Assembly: GCA_947175485.1 (NCBI GenBank)
Contig: CAMWMZ010000003.1
Span: 18,610 to 82,609 of the forward strand
Direction: 5' to 3'
Origin: an uncultured Clostridia bacterium
Lineage (GTDB): Bacteria; Bacillota; Clostridia; Christensenellales; Borkfalkiaceae
Length of the DNA stretch: 64,000 nt
Part shown: positions 24,774 through 32,368 of the stretch, piece by piece
How positions within the stretch are numbered: the stretch's first letter is position 1
Layout of the letters: each line of letters begins with the position of its first letter
Position numbers and translations under genes: made by a program
Notes under the pieces: generated by a model
Database searches by the model: none
What the model saw: only the letters and a program-made list of their open reading frames with translations
What the model was told of the DNA's origin: nothing

Positions 24774-25283
24774 ATGTTCAGATATGAGGATTTCCCGACG
24801 ATAGCCGCGGCGCGCAAGGAAAGGATAAGACTGACCAACGCAGCGTTCAAGGCGGAATTAAAGGCGCACCGCAAAAAAACCGAAATATACGAAGCCCGCT
24901 GGGATGAGGCGGTTGAAAAAAGAGACGCCTTTGTTATAAACGGGTTCGCAAAAGCGGTTTTCGATTTGTTTGCGCCGTTAAAACCCGATTTGACTGCGCC
25001 CGAAACGGGGCGCGTCTATACGTGGGATGAGCTGTACGGAGATAATTTTGCCGTGCTGTCCGACATTATGAAGTCTTCTTTACCGATGCTCGTTGAAGAG
25101 GAAAGCCCTTACCGTTTGCCCGATAAGTATTATTACGACGCGGAAGAGGAGAGGGAAATCCGCCGCATAGAAAACGAAAAATCGGACAAGATGGCTCAGG
25201 TGCGCAGAGGAATAAGATGGCTCATGATAGCCGCTGCCATCGGTCTTGCGTTCGCGTTTATCGTTTATATATTTGAAGCTTAA
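24774..25283 (+). CDS. Unrecognised protein with C-terminal membrane anchor
   Basis: A 169-residue protein: a long charged helical region (residues 1-60), a middle soluble part, a basic segment (about 128-147) and one membrane helix at the very end (about 148-167), so it is probably tail-anchored with its bulk in the cytoplasm. It starts 3 bp after the SecB-like gene and shares its promoter. Function unknown; position suggests a membrane partner of the chaperone. Confidence 0.75.
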   Translation: MFRYEDFPTIAAARKERIRLTNAAFKAELKAHRKKTEIYEARWDEAVEKRDAFVINGFAKAVFDLFAPLKPDLTAPETGRVYTWDELYGDNFAVLSDIMKSSLPMLVEEESPYRLPDKYYYDAEEEREIRRIENEKSDKMAQVRRGIRWLMIAAAIGLAFAFIVYIFEA

Positions 25284-25287
25284 TAAT

Positions 25288-25320
25288 AAAATCCCCGTAA
25301 TTTCGCGGGGATTTTGATTT
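25288..25320 (+). terminator. Intrinsic terminator
   Basis: AAAATCCCCG (25288-25297) pairs with CGGGGATTTT (25306-25315), followed by GATTT. Confidence 0.85.
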
Positions 25321-25348
25321 TAAATGCATAAAATACGGACGAAAAGTG

Positions 25349-25377
25349 TTGACAAGCCCCCGAATGTGTGATAAACT
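25349..25377 (+). promoter_or_regulatory. Promoter of rpmG-secE-nusG
   Basis: TTGACA (25349-25354), 17 bp, TAAACT (25372-25377). Confidence 0.65.
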
Positions 25378-25427
25378 CAAAAAGCACTCGATTGGGGGTG
25401 TAATTTTTTTGTACGGAGTTTTTCCAG

Positions 25428-25589
25428 ATGAAAGCACAAGTCAGAACTAAAATAACCTTTGAATGTACCGAGTGCAAGCACCGCAATTACGACAGCTATA
25501 AGAATAAACGCAACGACCCCGACAGACTTACCATGTCGAAGTATTGCCCTTTCTGCAAGAAGCACACGGAGCATAAAGAAAGCAAATAA
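25428..25589 (+). CDS. rpmG: Ribosomal protein L33, zinc form
   Basis: A short gene of 53 codons. The product begins [20 protein letters not shown] and ends with [16 protein letters not shown]. The two CxxC pairs bind zinc, so this is the C+ form. bL33 sits near the E site of the 50S subunit. Its place before secE and nusG is the usual Firmicutes arrangement. The sequence before ATG is weak as a ribosome binding site (CGGAG lies about 9 bp upstream). Confidence 0.95.
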   Translation: MKAQVRTKITFECTECKHRNYDSYKNKRNDPDRLTMSKYCPFCKKHTEHKESK

Positions 25590-25779
25590 AATTTCCGCAA
25601 AAATACGCATGCCGTTTGGCGGCGCATATTTTTGTGCGGTTGGGGCTGTTGCCCTTTGCGCGCAATTACGGGCGCGCGCCGATAATAAACCGCGCGTATT
25701 AACTGCATGGAAACCGCCGCGAGGCAAACCGTGTTTGTGGGAGCAATGCGCGGTAAATTAATTAAAAGGGGTTTGTGTG

Positions 25780-26013
25780 ATGGCAAATCAGACTGATAAA
25801 AACGCTAAAAAGCCCAATATTTTCGTTAGAATGGGCAGAAGATTGAAGGAAACCTTTTCCGAGCTGAAAAGGGTGACGTGGCCGAGCGTTCCTAAGGTTG
25901 TAAGAGGAACGTGCGTGGTTCTTGTGGTCGTAACGGTATTTCTTTTGATAGTTACGGGCATCAATTACGGTTTGCAGGAGCTTCTGCATCTTATTACGGG
26001 TATCGGAGCGTAA
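25780..26013 (+). CDS. secE: Preprotein translocase subunit SecE
   Basis: A 77-residue protein with one C-terminal membrane helix, the short Gram-positive form. The motif ETFSELKRVTWPSVPKVVRG is the conserved amphipathic region of SecE, followed by VVLVVVTVFLLIVTGINYGL. It clamps SecY in the membrane. The ATG at 25780 was preferred over the overlapping GTG at 25777. About 190 bp separate it from rpmG; no terminator is obvious there, so cotranscription is likely. Confidence 0.96.
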   Translation: MANQTDKNAKKPNIFVRMGRRLKETFSELKRVTWPSVPKVVRGTCVVLVVVTVFLLIVTGINYGLQELLHLITGIGA

Positions 26014-26016
26014 ATT

Positions 26017-26559
26017 ATGGCGACGATGGTAGCTGATACCGAAAATCCCTGCTGGTATATTCTCCATACGTATTCGGGCTACGAATCGATGGTGAAGGAC
26101 AGCCTTTTTCGGTTAATTGAAAACAACAATTTACAGAACATGATTTTCGACGTCAAAATCCCTATGGAGCAGACGATCGAAGAAAAGAACGGCAAGCGCA
26201 AAATCGTTGAGCGCAAGCTGTTGCCTTGCTACGTGTTCATTAAAATGATATATTCCAACCAGCTTTGGTACTGGGTAACCAACACGAGGGGCGTTACCGG
26301 CTTTGTCGGCCCTCAGGGCAGACCCATACCGATGAAGGAATCCGAAATACGCAAAATGCGCCTTGAGGAAGTAGTGGTTGACGCCGATTTCAAGGTCGGC
26401 GACAAGGTAGGCGTGGACGCGGGGCCTTTGGAGGGCTTCGAGGGCGTTATCACCGAGCTCAACGACGCGGCGCAGAAGGCGAAGGTCAACATTCAGATGT
26501 TCGGCAGAAATACCGACGTGGAAGTCGAGTATATCCAAATCAGAAAAATAGAGGAATAA
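26017..26559 (+). CDS. nusG: Transcription factor NusG
   Basis: A 180-residue NusG: an NGN domain (CWYILHTYSGYESMVKDSL; LLPCYVFIKM; TRGVTGFVG) and a C-terminal KOW domain (VGDKVGVDAGPLEGFEGVI). It binds RNA polymerase, modulates pausing and couples to ribosomes. It starts 3 bp after secE. No good ribosome binding site is visible, so translation may be coupled. A hairpin followed by TTTTT lies downstream, separating it from rplK. Confidence 0.97.
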   Translation: MATMVADTENPCWYILHTYSGYESMVKDSLFRLIENNNLQNMIFDVKIPMEQTIEEKNGKRKIVERKLLPCYVFIKMIYSNQLWYWVTNTRGVTGFVGPQGRPIPMKESEIRKMRLEEVVVDADFKVGDKVGVDAGPLEGFEGVITELNDAAQKAKVNIQMFGRNTDVEVEYIQIRKIEE

Positions 26560-26604
26560 GAACGCGTATAATCGCCGCGGCTTAGCGTATGGCATTTTCG
26601 TGGC

Positions 26605-26626
26605 GCTTACGTTGAGTAAGCTTTTT
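26605..26626 (+). terminator. Small intrinsic terminator after nusG
   Basis: GCTTAC (26605-26610), loop GTTGA, GTAAGC (26616-26621), then TTTTT. Confidence 0.65.
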
Positions 26627-26633
26627 GAAACGC

Positions 26634-26662
26634 TTGCGTTAGCTGTTTTGCGCGGTTATTGT
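26634..26662 (+). promoter_or_regulatory. Putative promoter of rplK-rplA
   Basis: TTGCGT (26634-26639), 17 bp, TATTGT (26657-26662). The expected start lies just upstream of the L1-type structure. Confidence 0.5.
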
Positions 26663-26672
26663 GTTTTTAATA

Positions 26673-26716
26673 GTGGGAGGATACGTAAAATCTTTAATGC
26701 GTAGCCGTTTAACCAC
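26673..26716 (+). promoter_or_regulatory. L1-binding-site-like leader of rplK-rplA
   Basis: GTGGGAGG at 26673 pairs through GTGG with CCAC (26713-26716). An inner helix TACGTA/TGCGTA closes a loop. The conserved GTGGGAGG...CCAC form mimics the L1 site on 23S rRNA and is the usual feedback target for L1 before rplK. Confidence 0.7.
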
Positions 26717-26731
26717 AAAGGAGAATAAAAA

Positions 26732-27157
26732 ATGGCAAAGAAAATTACTGCGGTAGTTAAATTGCAGCTCCCCGCGGGTAAAGCAACGCCCGCACCCCCC
26801 GTAGGTTCGACCTTAGGTCCCCACGGTATCAACATTCCCGGTTTCACCAAGGAATTCAACGCTAAGACTGCGGCTCAGGCAGGGCTTATCATTCCTTGCG
26901 TAGTTACCATTTATCAGGACAGAAGCTTCACTTTCGAGCTTAAAACTCCCCCCACCCCCGTTCTTATCAAAAAGGCGCTGGGTTTGGAGACGGCGAGCGC
27001 ACGCCCCAACAGAGATAAGGTGGGCAAGCTTACCAAAGCTCAGGTAGAAGAAATAGCAAAGACCAAAATGCCCGATTTGAACTGCACCGATCTGGACGCG
27101 GCGAAGAGCATGGTTAAAGGTACCGCACGTTCGATGGGCGTTACGGTGGAAGAGTAA
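26732..27157 (+). CDS. rplK: Ribosomal protein L11
   Basis: A 141-residue uL11 with the normal start [20 protein letters not shown] and the proline-rich [17 protein letters not shown]. It forms the GTPase-associated centre with 23S rRNA and is needed for the stringent response. An AAGGAG site precedes the ATG. It is followed after 13 bp by rplA, with which it is probably under L1 feedback control. Confidence 0.98.
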   Translation: MAKKITAVVKLQLPAGKATPAPPVGSTLGPHGINIPGFTKEFNAKTAAQAGLIIPCVVTIYQDRSFTFELKTPPTPVLIKKALGLETASARPNRDKVGKLTKAQVEEIAKTKMPDLNCTDLDAAKSMVKGTARSMGVTVEE

Positions 27158-27170
27158 GGAGGGCGTGAAG

Positions 27171-27860
27171 ATGAAACTTGCTAAAAAATATGCAGAAAGC
27201 GTAAAGCTTTACGACCGTTCCAAATCCTATGATTTAAACGAAGCGGCAAAGCTTGTTGTTGAAACGGCGAAAGCGAAATTCGACGAAACTATCGAGCTTC
27301 ACGTACGTTTGGGCGTAGACCCCCGCCAGGCAGACCAGCAGGTCCGCGGCGTGCTCGTTCTCCCCAACGGTACCGGTAAAACCAAGAGAGTTCTCGTTAT
27401 AGCAAAGGGCGACAAGGCGGACGCGGCAACGGCTGCGGGCGCTGATTACGTAGGCGCGGAGGAAACCATTCAGCGCATACAGTCGCAGAACTGGTTTGAT
27501 TTCGACGTTATGATTACTACCCCCGATATGATGGGCATGGTCGGAAGAATCGGACGTATCCTCGGACCTAAGGGCTTGATGCCCAACCCCAAGTCGGGCA
27601 CGGTTACTATGGACGTTGCGAAAGCCGTTAAAGAGGTTAAAGCAGGTAAAGTGGAATACCGTTTGGATAAAACGGCTATCATACACTGCCCTATCGGTAA
27701 AAAATCGTTCGGCGTGGAAAAGCTTACCGAAAACTTCAACGCGCTTATGGACGCAATCGTAAAGGCGAAGCCCGCGGCTGCGAAGGGACAGTATATCAAG
27801 TCGGTTACTCTTACCGCGACGATGGGCCCCGGAATTAAGGTAACTTATAATAAGGGTTAA
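27171..27860 (+). CDS. rplA: Ribosomal protein L1
   Basis: A 229-residue uL1 of the L1 stalk, with the typical stretches [34 protein letters not shown] and [12 protein letters not shown]. The ATG at 27171 has GGAGGG at a good distance; an in-frame GTG 6 bp upstream is unlikely. It binds 23S rRNA and probably represses its own operon through the leader at 26673. The next genes have their own promoter and leader. Confidence 0.98.
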   Translation: MKLAKKYAESVKLYDRSKSYDLNEAAKLVVETAKAKFDETIELHVRLGVDPRQADQQVRGVLVLPNGTGKTKRVLVIAKGDKADAATAAGADYVGAEETIQRIQSQNWFDFDVMITTPDMMGMVGRIGRILGPKGLMPNPKSGTVTMDVAKAVKEVKAGKVEYRLDKTAIIHCPIGKKSFGVEKLTENFNALMDAIVKAKPAAAKGQYIKSVTLTATMGPGIKVTYNKG

Positions 27861-27866
27861 AATTGC

Positions 27867-27895
27867 TTGACAGTAAAACGTCAAAACGATAAAAT
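27867..27895 (+). promoter_or_regulatory. Promoter of rplJ-rplL
   Basis: TTGACA (27867-27872), 17 bp, TAAAAT (27890-27895). Confidence 0.8.
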
Positions 27896-27901
27896 AACAA
27901 A

Positions 27902-28060
27902 GTAAATATATTTTCTGTGCCGAAGAAGGCGGGTGCAATGCGCTCAATATCCCGCTCAGGTGACCGGATTATTTTAAATAAGAGATTATTTCAAAATTCC
28001 TTGTGTCACTTTGCGCAAGGAATTATATTTTTACGACTTAATCTGATAGGAGGTAAAAAT
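27902..28060 (+). ncRNA. L10 leader RNA
   Basis: The leader contains the typical CTGTGCCGAAGAAGGCGGGT and downstream CCCGC segments that form the L10(L12)4 binding structure, then an attenuator hairpin. It is a cis-acting feedback element for rplJ-rplL. An open frame from 27917 crosses it, but it is not coding. Confidence 0.85.
27995..28032 (+). terminator. Attenuator in the L10 leader
   Basis: AATTCCTTG (27995-28003) pairs with CAAGGAATT (28016-28024), followed by ATATTTTT. It probably terminates transcription when L10 is in excess. Confidence 0.75.
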
Positions 28061-28582
28061 TTGTCAGCTAATTTCGAAGCTAAAAAACTTGTAGTTGAAG
28101 AGATTACGGAAAAAATCAAGGCTGCCAAGTCTGTTGTTCTCGTTGATTACAACAAGCTTACGGTTGCGGAAGTTTCCGCTCTCAGAAACAAATGCAAACA
28201 GGCAAACTGCGAGTATAAGGTTTACAAAAACACGCTTGTAAGAAAGGCTTTGAACGATTTGGGCTTCAAGGATTTCGATAACGATCTGAACGGACCTACA
28301 GCCGTGGCTTTCGGCGCGGATGAAACTTGCGCAGCAAAGCTTATGGTTGCCGCCGCTAAAGATTACGAAGAAAAAATCGTTATAAAGAGCGCGTTTGTTG
28401 ATAACGCTTACGTGGACAAGGCGGGCGTTAAGGCTCTTGCTTCCATGCCTTCGAGAGAAGAACTCGTTGCAAAAATGCTCGGTTCCATGCAGGCTCCCGT
28501 ATCGAATTTCGTGGGAGTGCTCAACAACCTTGTTGCGGGTATCGTTCGCGTTCTCGGCGCTATTGCGGAACAGAAGCAGTAA
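28061..28582 (+). CDS. rplJ: Ribosomal protein L10
   Basis: A 173-residue uL10 that anchors L7/L12 dimers in the stalk. It starts at TTG 28061, behind AGGAGG; the frame is open 48 codons further up, but that part is the leader RNA. The sequence SANFEAKKLVVEEITEKIK and VVLVDYNKLTVAEVSALR is typical. The C-terminal helix that binds L12 ends in IVRVLGAIAEQKQ. It is followed by rplL after 93 bp. Confidence 0.97.
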   Translation: MSANFEAKKLVVEEITEKIKAAKSVVLVDYNKLTVAEVSALRNKCKQANCEYKVYKNTLVRKALNDLGFKDFDNDLNGPTAVAFGADETCAAKLMVAAAKDYEEKIVIKSAFVDNAYVDKAGVKALASMPSREELVAKMLGSMQAPVSNFVGVLNNLVAGIVRVLGAIAEQKQ

Positions 28583-28675
28583 TTTAAAATTAAATCGAAA
28601 GGGAGGCGCACGCCTTAAAGCGCAAAAAACAAAAATATAAAAATTAAATTATAAAAATCAGGAGAATTAAATAAA

Positions 28676-29053
28676 ATGGCAGACGTAAAGAAATTTATAG
28701 AAGAAATCAAAACTATGACCGTACTTGAGCTCAACGAGCTTGTTAAAGCACTTGAAGAAGAATTCGGCGTAAGCGCAGCTGCTCCCGTAGCAGTAGCTGC
28801 AGCTCCCGCGGCAGGCGCAGCTCCCGCAGCGGCAGCAGAAGAAAAGACCGAATTCAACGTAGTTCTTAAAGACGCAGGCGCTAAGAAAATCGACGTTATC
28901 AAAGTTGTTCGCGCTTTCACCGGTCTTGGACTTGTTGAAGCTAAATCCGCAGTTGAAAAGGGCGGCGTTCTCAAAGAAAACGTTGCAAAAGAAGACGCGG
29001 AGAAAATTCTTGCCGACCTCAAAGCGGCAGGCGCAACCGCAGTTTTGGAATAA
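28676..29053 (+). CDS. rplL: Ribosomal protein L7/L12
   Basis: A 125-residue bL12 with an N-terminal dimerisation domain ([20 protein letters not shown]), an Ala/Pro-rich hinge (about residues 35-55) and a C-terminal factor-binding domain ([20 protein letters not shown]). It recruits translation GTPases. The ribosome binding site is AGGAG. A strong terminator follows, so rpoB and rpoC, which normally come next, are not part of this unit. Confidence 0.98.
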   Translation: MADVKKFIEEIKTMTVLELNELVKALEEEFGVSAAAPVAVAAAPAAGAAPAAAAEEKTEFNVVLKDAGAKKIDVIKVVRAFTGLGLVEAKSAVEKGGVLKENVAKEDAEKILADLKAAGATAVLE

Positions 29054-29072
29054 TTTCTTTAATAAGAATGAT

Positions 29073-29112
29073 AAACCGTCCGCGGCGTTTGCCGCGGACG
29101 GTTTTGTTTTTT
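29073..29112 (+). terminator. Intrinsic terminator of rplJ-rplL
   Basis: A 14-bp stem (29073-29086 with 29091-29104), then TTTTGTTTTTTT. Confidence 0.93.
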
Positions 29113-29250
29113 TGCTCGGCTTTTAAAAATCTATGGGCTTGGCGAAAATATCTTGCTTTACGAACAATGAGTATTGAGGAATTTATAAAAATACTTGCCG
29201 TGTAATAAAAAGGCGCTGACCTTGCTTTACAGTGATTGGATTTTGTGTTA

Positions 29251-29527
29251 GCGTTAAAATGCTTGCTCTATTGCAAATGAATTTGCGTTTAATGTAAAAA
29301 ATACTTAATGTGCTTTAAATGAGTTTTATGCAGAAAGTAAAAAATTACTTGTAATCCCGCAATTGTTTTGCGTATGAAGTAAAAAATTGCTTGTTATTCC
29401 GCAATTGATTTTGCGTAGGAAGTAAAAATTTGCTTGTTATTCCGCAATTGTTTTGCGTAGGAAACAAAAATTGCTTGTCGTACCGCAAGTAATTTTTTGC
29501 GGGAGCAGAAAATTACTTGACTACGCC
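29251..29527. repeat. Degenerate tandem repeat, unit about 43 bp
   Basis: The best units are 29335-29376, 29377-29419, 29420-29461 and 29462-29505, each reading roughly AAGTAAAAAATTGCTTG, a short variable link, then CCGCAATTGTTTTGCGTAGG. Weaker units precede (29251-29290, 29291-29333) and a partial one follows (29506-29527). Each unit holds two small inverted repeats (AATTGC/GCAATT and CGCAA/TTGCG). No coding frame crosses the array. Confidence 0.85.
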
Positions 29528-29545
29528 GAATTTTAAAAGTAAAAT
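29517..29545 (+). promoter_or_regulatory. Promoter of the cyclophilin-like gene
   Basis: TTGACT (29517-29522), in the last partial repeat unit, 17 bp, TAAAAT (29540-29545). The ATG is 14 bases after the -10 box, so the leader is about 8 nt, with no ribosome binding site. Confidence 0.65.
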
Positions 29546-29559
29546 AAAATAGTATAGTT

Positions 29560-30498
29560 ATGAAAGGTTCAGTTTTAAAGAAAATTATTATATGTGCGGT
29601 TTCCGCCGCGACGGTTGCCTTTTCGGCAGTGGCGGCAAGCTCTTGCTCGCTTGAAACCGCTCACCCCGAAGCGCAGATAACTTACGAGTTCAACGGAAAC
29701 ACCTATGAAGTAAAATATACGCTTTACAGGAATATGTATCCGCACACCGTAAGGCACTTTATCGAGCTTGCTAAAGAAAATTTCTACGATAATACCATTA
29801 TCCACGATTACAAAACCACCGACTGGTTTACGGGCGGTTATGAGTATCATGCGGATGATTATTCAGCGCTTTCGGGTAACGCTAACCAGCTTTCTGAGTA
29901 TTTCGAGTTGGACAGCCATTCCAAGGAAGAGGCTTATTATAAACTGCATTTGACGCCTTCCGTATATAAAAACCGCGGTTACGACGACAAGCAGAACGAA
30001 ACCGTTAATGCGGACGACGCGTTGCAGACGGTAATGGGCGAGTTTTACAACAATATCCATCAGGATATAGAAAAGGGAAAACTTACCGCAGAATACGGTT
30101 GCCTTAAAATGTATTATTACGATAAGGAAACCACTCAAAAAATTTACGTTACCCCCACGAAAGACCAGATAATAATGGCGGATTACAAAAAGAACTGCGC
30201 GACTTCGCTTTTCGGCGTGCAGACGGGAACGAGCTCGTCTTATTCCGAAAACAATTATTCGGTATTTGCAAGGCTTTCAACCACGGAGGTTTTCGATGAT
30301 TTGGTTGACGCCGTAAACGAATATATTTCCGACAACCACGGCGGAACCGCCAGCAATTTCTATACCGCGACGGAAGTTCGCGTTGACAACCTTGACACTT
30401 TCTCTAACGAAAGCGAAAAGGACAGGGGTATTTCAGTAACGTTCAACGTGCCCAAGTCCCCTATAATTATCAAAACGGTTAAGATTACGAAATATTAA
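29560..30498 (+). CDS. Cyclophilin-like lipoprotein (putative peptidyl-prolyl isomerase)
   Basis: A 312-residue exported protein. The signal peptide ends in AASSC, a weak lipobox with Cys29, so it is probably lipid-anchored outside the membrane. The mature part starts like a cyclophilin (VKYTLYRNMYPHTVRHFIEL then AKENFYDNTIIHDY), ends with cyclophilin-like SVFARLSTTEVFDDLVDAV, and carries a large insertion of about 100 residues between. Key catalytic residues are not clearly conserved, so isomerase activity is uncertain. It sits alone behind the tandem repeat. Confidence 0.78.
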   Translation: MKGSVLKKIIICAVSAATVAFSAVAASSCSLETAHPEAQITYEFNGNTYEVKYTLYRNMYPHTVRHFIELAKENFYDNTIIHDYKTTDWFTGGYEYHADDYSALSGNANQLSEYFELDSHSKEEAYYKLHLTPSVYKNRGYDDKQNETVNADDALQTVMGEFYNNIHQDIEKGKLTAEYGCLKMYYYDKETTQKIYVTPTKDQIIMADYKKNCATSLFGVQTGTSSSYSENNYSVFARLSTTEVFDDLVDAVNEYISDNHGGTASNFYTATEVRVDNLDTFSNESEKDRGISVTFNVPKSPIIIKTVKITKY

Positions 30499-30529
30499 TT
30501 TTGAACGTTGAGCTATCGAACCTATGACG

Positions 30530-30554
30530 AACCCGCGGAATTCCGCGGGTTTTA
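30530..30554 (+). terminator. Intrinsic terminator
   Basis: AACCCGCGGAA (30530-30540) and its exact complement (30541-30551) form a perfect palindrome followed by TTT. Confidence 0.8.
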
Positions 30555-30558
30555 ATAC

Positions 30559-30587
30559 TTGATTTTAAAGGTTTTTTGTTATACAAT
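30559..30587 (+). promoter_or_regulatory. Promoter of the DUF2188 gene
   Basis: TTGATT (30559-30564), 17 bp, TACAAT (30582-30587), followed by a GAGGTG ribosome binding site. Confidence 0.75.
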
Positions 30588-30612
30588 ACTAAGAAATACG
30601 AGGTGACAAGTT

Positions 30613-31128
30613 ATGAATTTACTGTTTACTTTTGCAGACGTGCCGCTCTGGGCTTGGATTGCCGTTGCCGGAGTAGCGGCTGTAGCAATAATATTAATAG
30701 TGCTTATAATTGTTCTGGCAGGTAAAAAATCCAAAGGCGGTAATGCTGAAACGCAGAAAAAGGCTTCGCCCTCAAAGAGCGCCGCGGAAGAGCCCGTGAA
30801 AAAGACGAAGCCTGCGGAAGCTGCGGCGAAAGAGGAAAAGCCCGAGCCCAAAGCCGAAGAAAAGTCCGTTAAAAATACGGAAACCAAGGCGGAAGAAAAG
30901 AAACCCGAAGAACCCGCAAAAGAGAGGGATAACGGAAAGGTTTATCACATTTCCAAGCGTAAAACGGACGGTAAATGGCAAATAAAGCTCGAAGGCGGCG
31001 CAAAGGCGATTAAGCTTTTCGATACCCAGGCAGAAGCTGTTGCATACGGAAAAACTCTTGCCGAAAATCAGGACGCGCGCTTTGTATTACATAAGCTTGA
31101 CGGCTCGTTCAGAAAACTGACTTATTAA
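30613..31128 (+). CDS. Membrane-anchored DUF2188 protein
   Basis: A 171-residue protein: one N-terminal membrane helix (about residues 12-36), a Lys/Glu/Pro/Ala-rich linker (about 37-110) and a C-terminal DUF2188 domain (VYHISKRKTDGKWQIKLEGG and FDTQAEAVAYGKTLAEN). DUF2188 has no known biochemical role. The linker resembles those of membrane or wall-spanning proteins. It has its own promoter; about 75 bp separate it from the CobW operon, with no clear terminator between. Confidence 0.85.
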   Translation: MNLLFTFADVPLWAWIAVAGVAAVAIILIVLIIVLAGKKSKGGNAETQKKASPSKSAAEEPVKKTKPAEAAAKEEKPEPKAEEKSVKNTETKAEEKKPEEPAKERDNGKVYHISKRKTDGKWQIKLEGGAKAIKLFDTQAEAVAYGKTLAENQDARFVLHKLDGSFRKLTY

Positions 31129-31204
31129 AAGGTTTAAAATTTCGTATATTCCGCGCCTGTGATATTTGCGGGCGCTGTAAATTATTTTAAAAACAGGTGG
31201 TATT

Positions 31205-32368
31205 ATGACTAAAATAGATATATTTTCAGGATTTTTGGGGGCGGGCAAAACTACGCTCATTAAAAAGTTGATTAAAGAAGCTTATGCGGGCGAAAAACTC
31301 GTTTTAATTGAAAACGAATTCGGCGAAATAGGCGTGGACGGCGGATTTTTAGCCGACGCAGGCATTAAAATCAACGAGCTAAACTCCGGCTGTATTTGCT
31401 GTTCGCTTGTGGGCGATTTTGCCAAAGCGCTTGAAAAGGTTCAGAAGGAATACAATCCCGACCGTATTTTAATCGAGCCGTCGGGCGTGGGCAAGCTTTC
31501 GGACGTTATTAAAGCCGTTGAAAGCGCGCACGTTAAAGATTGTAAAATCAATTCTTATACCGCGGTTGTTGACGCGGTAAAGTGCAAAATGTATATGAAA
31601 AACTTCGGGGAGTTTTTTAACGACCAAATCGAAACTGCCGCGTGTATCATTTTCAGCCATGCGGACGTGGCAAGCGCTGAAAAGCTTGCGCAGGCGGCGG
31701 AGTTGGTGCGTGCGCACAATGCAAACGCGACTATTGTTACCACTCCTTTGAGCGAGCTTGACGGCAAAGAAATTCTTTCCGCAATGGAGCATTCCAAAAC
31801 GCTTGAAAGCGAGCTTGAGGAGCTTGAACACAGCCATAGCCATTGTTGCAGTGGACATAATCACAGCCATGAGCATGAACATCAGTGTTGTCACCATGAC
31901 CATGAGCACGAACACGAGCATCACCACGGACACGGAGAGGGGTGCGGTTGCGGGCATCACCACGAACACGACGACGCGGAGCATCATTGCTGTCACCATG
32001 ACGATGAACACGAGCATCACCACGGGCACGGTGAAGAGTGCGGTTGCGGACATCACCACGAGCATGAGCATGAACATCACCACCACGCTGACGAGGTTTT
32101 CACAAGCTGGGGCGTGGAAACGAGCAAAAAATTTACGAAAGAAGAGCTTAAAAAAGCTTTATCCGCGCTTTCCGACGCGAACCGCTTCGGCACCGTTTTA
32201 CGCGCAAAGGGCATAGTTGCATGCGAATGCGGAAAGTGGCTGCACTTCGATTATATTCCCGACGAAACGGATATCCGCGAGGGGGCGGCTTCTTATACGG
32301 GCAGACTTTGCGTAATCGGTTCTAAAATAGACGAAGCGAAGCTTGCCGAGCTTTTCGGGGTTAAATAA
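31205..32368 (+). CDS. CobW/COG0523 metallochaperone GTPase with His-rich region
   Basis: A 387-residue protein. It has Walker A GFLGAGKTT (residues 9-17), the zinc-binding CICC (63-66) and a typical CobW C-terminal domain after residue 300 (FGTVLRAKGIVACECGKWLH). Between lies a stretch of about 90 residues (209-298) very rich in His, with repeated HEHEHHHGHG-type blocks plus CGCGHHHEH, which should bind several zinc or similar ions. COG0523 proteins deliver or store metal under zinc shortage. It overlaps the next gene by one base (TAATG). Confidence 0.93.
   Translation: MTKIDIFSGFLGAGKTTLIKKLIKEAYAGEKLVLIENEFGEIGVDGGFLADAGIKINELNSGCICCSLVGDFAKALEKVQKEYNPDRILIEPSGVGKLSDVIKAVESAHVKDCKINSYTAVVDAVKCKMYMKNFGEFFNDQIETAACIIFSHADVASAEKLAQAAELVRAHNANATIVTTPLSELDGKEILSAMEHSKTLESELEELEHSHSHCCSGHNHSHEHEHQCCHHDHEHEHEHHHGHGEGCGCGHHHEHDDAEHHCCHHDDEHEHHHGHGEECGCGHHHEHEHEHHHHADEVFTSWGVETSKKFTKEELKKALSALSDANRFGTVLRAKGIVACECGKWLHFDYIPDETDIREGAASYTGRLCVIGSKIDEAKLAELFGVK

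Noticed and set aside
24339..25283. SecB-like gene pair as a toxin-antitoxin-chaperone locus
   Set aside because: The neighbour is a tail-anchored membrane protein and no HigA/HigB-type or other toxin-antitoxin pair lies beside it.
27917..28060. Upstream extension of the rplJ frame by 48 codons
   Set aside because: The stretch is the L10 leader with its attenuator. The TTG at 28061 has an AGGAGG site and gives the normal L10 N-terminus.
29251..29527. CRISPR array
   Set aside because: Units are contiguous and diverged, with no unique spacers of constant length and no cas genes nearby.
31469..32086. 205-codon minus-strand frame rich in Met and Val
   Set aside because: It is the reverse reading of the His-codon repeats in the CobW gene.
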